A DNA stretch of 10,258 nt from PALSA-243 sp036268375 (GTDB lineage Bacteria; Acidobacteriota; Terriglobia; Bryobacterales; Bryobacteraceae), in contig DATAUH010000090.1 in NCBI GenBank assembly GCA_036268375.1, forward strand, positions 1 through 10,258, read 5' to 3'. A program made the position numbers and the translations under genes. How positions within the stretch are numbered: the stretch's first letter is position 1; every line of letters begins with the position of its first letter. The notes beneath the pieces were generated by a model, which was not told where the DNA came from, did no database searches, and was given only the letters and a program-made list of their open reading frames with translations. Shown piece by piece: positions 1 to 6,450 of this stretch.

Positions 1-1533
1 GTCACCTACGGTTACACACAGCACGCGGGTCTGGCCGAGAATGTGCTTGATCACCGGCTCAACTGCCGCACGGTCTATATGTGCTGGATTCACCGTTATC
101 TGTACTGGAACATGAACTACCACGTCGAGCACCACATGTTCCCGCTGGTGCCTTATCACGCGCTGCCCAAGCTGCATGCCGCGGTGAAGGAGGACTGTCC
201 GACGCCGTATCCAAGCCTCTTCTCCGCGTGGCGGGAAATTGTGCCCACGGTTCTCAAGCAGGTTAGGGACCCCGGCTTTCACATCAAGCGGCAGCTCCCC
301 GCACCGAGACCCCGAGTGCTCGAAGGCGCTCACTCCTCTCCCGGCAAGCCGGACGTGGAAGGCTGGATCGAGGCTTGTGGCGCGTCGGATCTTGGCCTCG
401 CGGACGTCGTCCGCTTTGACCATGGTAAGAAAACCTATGCTCTCTACCGCACCGAGGATGGCGAGCTCTACGCAACCGACGGATTGTGCACGCACGGCAA
501 TGTTCATCTTTCCCTCGGCCTGGTAAAGGGAAAGCTCATCGAGTGCTCCAAACATAACGGGCGCTTCAATCTGATCGATGGGTCGCCCGCGCGCGTCCCG
601 ATCTGTCGCGGTCTGGTTACGTATCCCATAGCGGAGCGCAATGGCCGCATCTTTGTTAACGTCAGCCGGGCCGGCGGGATCGGCGCTCGTGCTCAGAAAA
701 CATATCAGTTACGTGTCGTCAGTAACCGCAGCGTCGCCACATTCATCAAAGAGCTGGTTCTCGAACCATTGGACGGTGGAGAAAAGATTTTCTTTACCCC
801 GGGCGACTACCTGCAAATCGATATCCCCGCCTACGACGAGATCCGCTTTCGCGACTTCGACATTCCCGAGCCCTTCGCTGCAGTCTGGGAGCATCAGCAT
901 GTCTTTGATCTTGTGGCGCGCAATCCCGAGGCCGGCCGCCGCAACAACTACTCGCTGGCCAGCAACCAGGAGCGGGATCGCACCCTGCGCTTCAACGTGC
1001 GCATCGCAACGCCCCCTCCGGGCCAGGATTGTGCTCCCGGAGCCGGCTCCAGTTACGCATTCAGCCTCAAGCCTGGAGACATTGTTTCTGCCATCGGCCC
1101 ATTCGGCGATTTCCATATCAGGCCCACGCAGCGCGAGATGGTCTACATCGGCGGGGGCGCCGGCATGGCCCCGCTCCGCGCCCATCTCTCTCACTTGCTC
1201 GAAACCGAGCACAGTGCCCGCAAGGTCACTTTTTGGTATGGCGCGCGATCGAAGCAGGAGATTTTCTACCAGGACTATTTTCAGGATCTAACGAACATAC
1301 ACCGCAACTTTGCCTTCCATCTCGCGCTCTCCGCGCCGCTGCCCGAGGACGAATGGAACGGCCATCTGGGCTTCATCCACCAGGTCGTGCTGGAGAAATA
1401 TCTCAGCCAGCACGACAACCCCCAAGCCGTCGAGTATTATCTCTGCGGTCCGCCCATGATGATCAAGGCTTGCACTAAAATGCTTGCCGATCTGGGCGTC
1501 CCGTCCAGCCACATCTCCTACGACGAGTTCTAG
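1..1533 (+). CDS. Fatty-acid desaturase (C-terminal part) fused to Rieske and NqrF-like FAD/NADH reductase domains; 5' end outside window
   Basis: The reading frame is open from base 1, so the start lies upstream; an internal GTG at 43 is probably not the true start. Residues are counted from base 1. Residues 7-80 match the end of membrane fatty-acid desaturases: QHAG near residue 8, then the last histidine box HVEHH at 41-45 followed by MFPLVPYHALP. A Rieske domain covers about 105-210, with CTH (C163, H165) and CSKH (C182, H185) as the two cluster-ligand pairs. Residues about 225-510 resemble the FAD/NAD(H) module of NqrF and related reductases: RNNYSLAS near 314-321 (FAD region), IGGGAGMAP near 383-391 (NADH), GARSKQEIFY, and the terminal CGPPMM near 482. 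The inferred role is electron transfer from NADH via FAD and the Rieske cluster to the di-iron desaturase, in or at the membrane. In related systems (MocD/E/F-type) these are separate proteins. The substrate is unknown. An aligned arginine of the usual RxYS flavin motif appears shifted or replaced. Confidence 0.85.
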   Translation, partial: VTYGYTQHAGLAENVLDHRLNCRTVYMCWIHRYLYWNMNYHVEHHMFPLVPYHALPKLHAAVKEDCPTPYPSLFSAWREIVPTVLKQVRDPGFHIKRQLPAPRPRVLEGAHSSPGKPDVEGWIEACGASDLGLADVVRFDHGKKTYALYRTEDGELYATDGLCTHGNVHLSLGLVKGKLIECSKHNGRFNLIDGSPARVPICRGLVTYPIAERNGRIFVNVSRAGGIGARAQKTYQLRVVSNRSVATFIKELVLEPLDGGEKIFFTPGDYLQIDIPAYDEIRFRDFDIPEPFAAVWEHQHVFDLVARNPEAGRRNNYSLASNQERDRTLRFNVRIATPPPGQDCAPGAGSSYAFSLKPGDIVSAIGPFGDFHIRPTQREMVYIGGGAGMAPLRAHLSHLLETEHSARKVTFWYGARSKQEIFYQDYFQDLTNIHRNFAFHLALSAPLPEDEWNGHLGFIHQVVLEKYLSQHDNPQAVEYYLCGPPMMIKACTKMLADLGVPSSHISYDEF

Positions 1534-1580
1534 GCGAGCCGGCTCCGGCCTCGGCAAACTTCATGAGAGTGGCGCCGCTC
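1534..1580. other. Short convergent intergenic gap with GC-rich palindrome
   Basis: This 47-bp gap separates the stop of the desaturase fusion from the stop of the minus-strand DoxX-like gene. It contains the perfect 10-bp palindrome GAGCCGGCTC at 1536-1545, followed by more GC-rich sequence that could fold back. No T-run follows on either strand, so it is at best a weak bidirectional terminator candidate. Confidence 0.3.
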
Positions 1581-1973
1581 TCATTGCGGCCGCTGCTGGA
1601 GCGAAGAATCTCCGCCTTGGGTTTGAGCAAAGGCCAGAACGCTGCCGCCCAACAACAATGTGTCCATCAGGTAATTCAGGCCGGTCCCGATGTCAGAGGG
1701 ATTTGCAAGCAGGATCGGGGTATAGATGGCGATCACAAGCAAAAGGATTACCAGTCCCAGCCAGGTTGCCGCCCGGCGTGCCTCTTTGTTGAGCATCAAG
1801 CATAGGCCGGCGACCACAAAGATCGCACCCGTTGGGTAGCCCCAAAGTGCGTGCCCTGGAATCCATGGGGGCGTCAGTTTCTCGAGAGGAACTCCAGGCG
1901 CGAGTTCCGGGTGAAGAAACTGCCCCACGCCAAGGAAGGTGATGGGCACACCAATGAAGAGCCGCGCAAGCAA
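1581..1973 (-). CDS. DoxX-like small integral membrane protein
   Basis: The 130-residue product is strongly hydrophobic, with about four membrane segments: residues about 3-18, 43-62, 68-88 and 104-118. The motif GVGQFLHPELAPGVPLEKL and the later WIPGHALWGYPTGA, NKEARRAAT and NPSDIGTGLNYLMDTLLLGG are typical of the DoxX-like membrane family. The family's biochemical role is mostly unsettled; links to redox or thiol metabolism have been suggested for some members. The chosen start is TTG at 1971-1973. No ATG or GTG lies between it and the in-frame TAA at 2007-2009, which is also the stop of the upstream NmrA-like gene. A G-rich stretch before the TTG is only a poor ribosome site, so translation may depend on coupling to the upstream gene. 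Family call is confident, function is not. Confidence 0.75.
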   Translation of the reverse strand: MLARLFIGVPITFLGVGQFLHPELAPGVPLEKLTPPWIPGHALWGYPTGAIFVVAGLCLMLNKEARRAATWLGLVILLLVIAIYTPILLANPSDIGTGLNYLMDTLLLGGSVLAFAQTQGGDSSLQQRPQ

Positions 1974-2006
1974 TGGGGCCCCCGGCCGTTGTGAGAGATC
2001 TCGTGC

Positions 2007-2915
2007 TTAGTTTTGCAGGGCTGCTGAAGCGGCTGTGCGGGATGGCATGTCTTTTGCATTCAGGAAGGCCGGCTTGTAGTCACGCGCGAATGCAATAAAG
2101 GGGCGAGGAACTCCTCCCGTGACGTCTTTCACGGCTGAAGAAATGTTGGATGCTTCGCCGCGGCGGTAGTGGGCATAGTCCTCGAGCAGGCCGTCCGCCT
2201 GCCAGTCGGGCATGCCAAAACCGCGAAGCGCTTCTCGAAATTCCCGCTCTGGTACGTCCACGAACGCAACCCGGCGCTCTAGTGCTTCTGACAACTGCGC
2301 GGCCATCTCGGTATGCGTGATTGCTTCCGGTCCTGTGATGTCATAGGTTTTTCCTTCGTGCCCGCTCCTGGTCAGCGCTGCCACCGCTACGGCGGCAATG
2401 TCGCGAACGTCCACTACACTTATCCGTGCGTCGCCGGCAGGAGCCAGAAACCGGCCTTCCGATGCGATCGAATGGCCAATCATCAGCAGCGCCTGCATAT
2501 AGAGGTTGGGTCGAAGGTTGGTGTAGCTCATCCCGGACCGGCGCAGAGCCTCTTCCACCGCGGCATGGTAGCGCAGAAAACGCAGTGGGGAATCGGATGC
2601 GGCATGGAGCTGAGAGAGATAGACAATATGTTTGACGCCGGCCTCACGCGCTAGATCGACGAAGCGCAACTGCCGTTCCTCAACGTGCTCAGATGAATTT
2701 GTGACCAGAAAAGCGCGCTGAACGTCGCGCAAAACTTTACGCAGACTGGCCGGATCGTCGAAGTCCGCTTCCACGTGTTCCAATTCCGTGGTGGATGTTC
2801 CCCGCATCCTGCCGTTGTGCAGGCGAACCATGGCACGAACCCGCTCTTTTCTGCCGGACAAGCGCCTGATGATTTCGGCGCCGTTCTTTCCCGTGGCTCC
2901 GGTCACAAGAATCAT
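2007..2915 (-). CDS. NmrA-like / atypical SDR NAD(P)-binding protein
   Basis: The 302-residue product opens with MILVTGATGKNG, the glycine-rich GxxGxxG dinucleotide motif at G6, G9 and G12 of an N-terminal Rossmann fold. Features of the NmrA/HSCARG-type atypical short-chain dehydrogenases follow: VRAMVR after the second strand, HVEADFDDPASL, VKHIVYLSQLHA, and SYTNLRPNLYMQ, as in proteins annotated as NAD(P)H-binding or putative NAD(P)H:quinone or azo reductases. I see no classical YxxxK pair, which fits the atypical family; members may be redox sensors or reductases. The ATG at 2913-2915 is chosen because AGGAG (2923-2927) sits 7 nt upstream and the Rossmann motif starts immediately. An in-frame extension to 2975 is possible but reads like untranslated sequence. 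It is probably the first gene of a two-gene unit with the DoxX-like gene. Confidence 0.85.
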   Translation of the reverse strand: MILVTGATGKNGAEIIRRLSGRKERVRAMVRLHNGRMRGTSTTELEHVEADFDDPASLRKVLRDVQRAFLVTNSSEHVEERQLRFVDLAREAGVKHIVYLSQLHAASDSPLRFLRYHAAVEEALRRSGMSYTNLRPNLYMQALLMIGHSIASEGRFLAPAGDARISVVDVRDIAAVAVAALTRSGHEGKTYDITGPEAITHTEMAAQLSEALERRVAFVDVPEREFREALRGFGMPDWQADGLLEDYAHYRRGEASNISSAVKDVTGGVPRPFIAFARDYKPAFLNAKDMPSRTAASAALQN

Positions 2916-2922
2916 TTGCCTT

Positions 2923-2927
2923 CTCCT
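2923..2927 (-). promoter_or_regulatory. Ribosome binding site of the NmrA-like gene
   Basis: AGGAG on the minus strand lies 7 nt before the ATG at 2915. It decides this start over the in-frame upstream extension. Confidence 0.75.
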
Positions 2928-3026
2928 ATTTCTTTGAGATAGGCGGCAGCCCCGCGGTAGTTGCCCGGCGGCCATATTTGCCTGAGCTGCTGCTCCCGCG
3001 GTACCGCTGCACCGTACCTTGTGCGC

Positions 3027-3229
3027 CTAGACTCGTTTGCGGGAACCTGATTCTTGTTTCGGCGGGGATTGGCCGCTGCCAGGCAGCAGGGTCTTGGGCA
3101 AATACGCAACGTCATATTTGGCCTGGATCAGGGGGCCGCTCACGCCTGGCAGAGACCGGACCTTGTTGTCTGCCCGCCGAATGCGCAACGCGGAAGTCAG
3201 ATCGCCAAACGTGCTCCCCCGCCCATCTA
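3027..3229 (-). pseudogene. Probable C-terminal remnant of a phosphoesterase (phospholipase C / acid phosphatase-like)
   Basis: Directly after the GH38-like stop codon, in another minus-strand frame, about 65 codons read like a real protein tail: GSTFGDLTSALRIR, then NKVRSLPGVSGPLI, AKYDVAYLPK and PPKQE before a TAG at 3027-3029. The FGDLTSAL phrase with a following LPG/LPD segment recalls the C-termini of secreted phosphoesterase-family proteins (PF04185-like). No start codon, catalytic domain or upstream continuation exists, because this frame runs into the GH38-like gene as non-homologous shadow sequence. I interpret it as the surviving tail of a gene whose body was lost when the present neighbours were joined. 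The family match is from memory and is moderate at best. It could instead be fortuitous coding-like sequence. Confidence 0.4.
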
Positions 3230-5908
3230 CTAGAAGGCAGCGCCGTCTCCAAAGGGTGGGTGCCCTTTCAGGCCGGGCTCGTATCGATGCAGCGCGGCGA
3301 GCTTGCGCTGAGGCACGAAGCGGTCCCATGCGGTGATGAGTTCGGGCGTTCCAACGTCCGAGGCCACTTCGAAATGCATGGTAACGATTTGCTGCGGTTT
3401 AAGCGAGACCTTGTAGCTGGACGCAACCGGTAGCGCGGCGAGCTTTCTTCCTGTAAAGTCCACCAGTGCCACCGCGCGATGCGGTAAGAGCAGACGTACG
3501 GTTGCCTCCCCTCCGATGCCGAAGGCCTCCACCATGCGGAGCTCGATATGCGCCCCCTCCCTTCGGACAGCTTCGACAATCACGTTGTCCGAAGTCTCAA
3601 GGAAGCTTCTCGCGCCGGAGACAGAAGTTGCTCCCAGCGGGATGACGCCTTGGTTGTATTCCCAGGCTGACTGGGGTACGCGCGCAACGGACCAGGCCTG
3701 TTCCCGCGGCAGAATCGAATACGCACACACATGGCGGCCGGCGCCCGTGAGCCACGGATTTGGAAACCCGTGGTAGCTATCTTCGGCATTGAGTAGATAC
3801 ACCATCGCGAGTTGTCCATCCAGCTCCCGCCCGCTTAGGCCCTGGTCAAAGATGGCGAGGCCCGACTCGTCCGCCATGGCGTGGTCGATCCAACGAACTG
3901 CTGGAACGATGCCCTTCGTCCACCCGTGCAGTTCCGCGTTCGGAACTGCCACCGCGCCGTGCGAGAAGCCGTACGGAATCCCGCGGCGCACCTCCAGAAC
4001 CGGTGCGGCGAGCGGAAAATGAGCGACGATGACGGTATAGTCATGCACATCGTTTAACTCAGTCAGAAAGTCGATGCGCGGATGCGCATGGTAAAAACGC
4101 ATGGTGCGGCGGATGGAATTTCCCTGCAAGGTTCCGGTCGCCGTGATGGTGTATGCGACCGGCCCTTTTCTGCATTCGATGGACGAGGGCGAGTCGCCGG
4201 AACTCGCAAGCGTGTCCCGGTCAGGATGCGCGGCCATAAAGTCTGCCGGCGCCGCTTCCTTCTTTTTCGGCCGCTCCGCCACGATTACATTACTGGGGCC
4301 GCCCAAAAGCTCGCGTCCACTCTTGTGCATCTTCAAGCTCACCAGTGCGCCTGTATGCGGATCGATGCGGACGATGTAGTGCGCGGTCTCGATTGCCTCG
4401 GGCAGCGGCGTGGTCTCGGCGGGGCGAGGCGGATCGCCGGCCAGCTTCCACCCGGCAACGGAAGCGGATGGCATGGCAGGCTGGCAGAGCACCGAACCGT
4501 TCGGCAAAAGTTCCGCGTTCACTCCTTCGAGACATTTGCCTGTCGGAAGCTTGAGTTCTATCGGGTCGCTCCGCTTCCAGTTAAGGGGGTTGAAGAGGCC
4601 GAATCCGTCGCCCGCCGGTAGTGCGGCTCGGCCGGCACTCTCCGTGGCATCCTGTACGGCGGCATCGACCCACTGGAAACGGTCTTGCACATCCCACGAC
4701 TGATCGCTGACGAAGACCATTCCTCCCGCCGAGCCCCAGAGCGTATTGCGGTCCATGTTCAGGCACATCAGTATCCACGCTTCATGGAGCTTCTGGGTTG
4801 GGTAAGCATAGGCCCCTGTCATGCTGGCCGCGGTCGCCAGTAACTCGGCTGCCTGCAGGCTGTGCTCGCTGGCGCGGTACCGGGTTTTCACCTCGTTGTT
4901 CTCAATCCAGAAGGCGTTGAATTCGTAGGCCGTCCCTCCTCGCATGGTGGGAATCTCGATTTTTCCCGAGTCGATGCCTGGGCGGACCTGGTCCATATAG
5001 CTGCTGAAGGTGGCGAAGCGAATTTGTCGCTTCTCTCCGTGCGCCTTCCATTGGCGCAGCAGTTCGCTGGGATACGACTTCAGAACCGGCGCGACGCTGT
5101 AATCGCCGGATCCAGCGAGGATGAGGACTGCCGCGCCGGCGGGTGTCTTCTGCTCCCGCTTGACGATCGAAGCTTCCAGCTTGTCCAGGTCAGCATCGCT
5201 CAGCGGCACGGTGGTTTTGAATATCTCGTTCTCTTCGCTGTAGTGTCCGGGGCATACAGAAAGTATTTTCGTTCCGTCAGGAGAAACAGACCAGTGCAGG
5301 GTCTTGCCCGTCGGGTTCGCCCGTGTATAGACCATCGCTTCCAGACCCAGCCCTGTCGCGATCTGGGGCATCTGCTCGTGCGTTCCGCATACATCGATGG
5401 TCCATGCATATCGCGGTGTAATGCCAAACACCTGTTGATACCACCTGCGTCCTTCCACTCCTAGCCGCACCAGAGCCTCGCCGCCCGATAGGTTCACCGT
5501 CGACTCCAGATAGAACCCATTCACGAGTTCAACGCGCTTCTCGGCGATTCTCTGTTTGAGCTCCGGGATGCGCTCCGGCTTGAAATTCATGATGGCGACG
5601 ATGTTATTGACTTCAGAGAGCACAAAGGCATAGTTCGGGTCATCCCGTACACGATCGAGATGGTCCAGATAGCTGTTGGCGCAATAGACGCGCTCGCGGC
5701 TGAACGTGGTCAACCACCCGCAGCTTGCGGGATGGAAGTTGGGGACCAGAACAGCGTCGGGTAGTGTCGCTATCCCATCCAGCCCCTTGGCTTCCAGCGT
5801 TAAACCCGCCGCAACGGTTGCTGCCGCAGCCAGGAACTTGCGCCGATTGAGAAGCTCTGCGGAACCGGACGTGGGTATTGCTTGGTTAGAGCTCGGAGTA
5901 GTGGGCAC
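3230..5908 (-). CDS. Tat-exported divergent GH38-family glycoside hydrolase (alpha-mannosidase-like)
   Basis: From the GTG at 5906-5908 the product is 892 residues. A Tat signal is visible: RRKFL at residues 22-26, then an alanine-rich stretch (AAAATVAAG). Residues about 50-430 follow the GH38 catalytic pattern: VPNFHPASCGWLTTF, a YLDHLDRVRDDPNY helix, LSEV, ELVNGFYLESTVNLSGGEALVR, and WTIDVCGTHEQMPQI, where D172 fits the nucleophile position. The rest resembles GH38 middle and beta-sandwich domains (FNPLNWKR near 446; RIDPHTGALVSLKMHKSGREL). GH38 enzymes hydrolyse alpha-mannosides with a bound metal; here the usual HxDPGW reads HPASCGW and the usual HHDAxxGT appears replaced by NMDRNTLWGSAGG near 384-396, so substrate and mechanism may differ. 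The frame is open to a TTG at 6094, but that extension has no good ribosome site and would bury the Tat signal. Probably periplasmic or extracellular. Confidence 0.8.
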   Translation of the reverse strand: MPTTPSSNQAIPTSGSAELLNRRKFLAAAATVAAGLTLEAKGLDGIATLPDAVLVPNFHPASCGWLTTFSRERVYCANSYLDHLDRVRDDPNYAFVLSEVNNIVAIMNFKPERIPELKQRIAEKRVELVNGFYLESTVNLSGGEALVRLGVEGRRWYQQVFGITPRYAWTIDVCGTHEQMPQIATGLGLEAMVYTRANPTGKTLHWSVSPDGTKILSVCPGHYSEENEIFKTTVPLSDADLDKLEASIVKREQKTPAGAAVLILAGSGDYSVAPVLKSYPSELLRQWKAHGEKRQIRFATFSSYMDQVRPGIDSGKIEIPTMRGGTAYEFNAFWIENNEVKTRYRASEHSLQAAELLATAASMTGAYAYPTQKLHEAWILMCLNMDRNTLWGSAGGMVFVSDQSWDVQDRFQWVDAAVQDATESAGRAALPAGDGFGLFNPLNWKRSDPIELKLPTGKCLEGVNAELLPNGSVLCQPAMPSASVAGWKLAGDPPRPAETTPLPEAIETAHYIVRIDPHTGALVSLKMHKSGRELLGGPSNVIVAERPKKKEAAPADFMAAHPDRDTLASSGDSPSSIECRKGPVAYTITATGTLQGNSIRRTMRFYHAHPRIDFLTELNDVHDYTVIVAHFPLAAPVLEVRRGIPYGFSHGAVAVPNAELHGWTKGIVPAVRWIDHAMADESGLAIFDQGLSGRELDGQLAMVYLLNAEDSYHGFPNPWLTGAGRHVCAYSILPREQAWSVARVPQSAWEYNQGVIPLGATSVSGARSFLETSDNVIVEAVRREGAHIELRMVEAFGIGGEATVRLLLPHRAVALVDFTGRKLAALPVASSYKVSLKPQQIVTMHFEVASDVGTPELITAWDRFVPQRKLAALHRYEPGLKGHPPFGDGAAF

Positions 5909-6122
5909 AAGTGTGATTATCCCGCATCCATCAGCGCAACCCAAGAACTTATTGAAAAAACGACTTCCCGGTGACCTCCCATCGACTGGACGGGCATTCC
6001 GGGGTGGCTCCGGGGAGACCGGGATGAATCCCGTGAGGAGGATCCCGCTTAGTTTATCCACTGGAGGAAGTTTCTGTTTAAAAGGCGAGCACAAGCGCGT
6101 TGCCGCCCTGTATTAGTAACAG

Positions 6123-6152
6123 TAACAATATCATTAGATGAGCTCATTGTTA
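6123..6152. repeat. Nested inverted repeats, candidate operator
   Basis: A 7-bp outer repeat (TAACAAT / ATTGTTA) encloses a 10-bp perfect palindrome (ATGAGCTCAT, 6138-6147), and the direct repeat AGTAAC AGTAAC (6115-6126) lies just beside it. It sits in AT-rich sequence upstream of the GH38-like gene. Binding by a dimeric repressor or activator is an inference from the symmetry. Confidence 0.4.
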
Positions 6153-6359
6153 AAGAAGCAAGGGGACCACGGATTGTAGCGCACTGATTTACTGTTCACT
6201 GAGATTGATATCGGTGCAGTGACGAGGCATCATACAAGCGGCAATTTACCCACCGCCCCGTTTTCAGGCACTTCGATATACGAGCTTTAGATCGTCAGTC
6301 GGGAGTGTGGGTCCAAGTCGTCGGCTATGGCCTAGACTCCTGCTGAAAAGGGTCCGATT

Positions 6360-6376
6360 GAACTCTCATTGAGTTC
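6360..6376. repeat. Small inverted repeat upstream of the TPR-protein gene
   Basis: GAACTC (6360-6365) and GAGTTC (6371-6376) form a 6-bp stem around a 5-nt TCATT loop, about 75 bp before the TPR-protein start. The arms can be lengthened with a one-base bulge. It could be a DNA operator or a hairpin in the leader RNA. No T-run follows, so a terminator is unlikely. Confidence 0.35.
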
Positions 6377-6436
6377 CAATGCCTGAAAGTCGCCGGTGCA
6401 AAACGCGCGAGACCAGCTACTATGATCCATGGATTG

Positions 6437-6441
6437 AGGAG
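6437..6441 (+). promoter_or_regulatory. Ribosome binding site of the TPR-protein gene
   Basis: AGGAG lies 9 nt before the ATG at 6451. It decides this start over an in-frame ATG at 6379, which would put 24 charged residues ahead of the signal peptide. Confidence 0.7.
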
Positions 6442-6450
6442 ACAAGGGGT

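Larger units (their letters stand above)
5909..6450. promoter_or_regulatory. Divergent intergenic region with several inverted repeats
   Basis: This roughly 540-bp region lies between the divergent GH38-like gene and the TPR-protein gene and must hold promoters for both. I find no convincing pair of -35/-10 boxes. It contains a cluster of symmetrical sequences: CGGGATGAATCCCG near 6020-6033; TAACAAT (6123-6129) paired with ATTGTTA (6146-6152) around the perfect palindrome ATGAGCTCAT (6138-6147); TCACTG (6196-6201) paired with CAGTGA (6217-6222); and a small hairpin near 6360-6376. The stretch 6112-6160 is clearly more AT-rich than the flanking genes, which suits a promoter or operator. Open frames here show no recognisable protein. 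Confidence 0.45.

Noticed and set aside
1536..1550. Rho-independent terminator between the convergent genes
   Set aside because: There is a GC-rich palindrome but no T-run on either strand, so it is not called as a terminator.
2912..3115. Minus-strand 67-codon frame ending in an ATGA overlap with the NmrA-like start
   Set aside because: The overlap looks like translational coupling, but the product resembles no protein, and its last codons are simply the ribosome site of the next gene.
4862..5464. Plus-strand open frame of about 200 codons within the GH38-like gene
   Set aside because: Its translation has no recognisable motif and overlaps the catalytic domain coding sequence.
5909..6094. 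N-terminal extension of the GH38-like protein to a TTG at 6094
   Set aside because: The extra 62 residues contain palindromic, non-protein-like sequence, lack a ribosome site and would place the Tat signal internally.
6379..6450. Earlier in-frame ATG for the TPR protein
   Set aside because: It would precede the signal peptide with a charged 24-residue stretch; the ATG at 6451 has a good AGGAG at the right distance.
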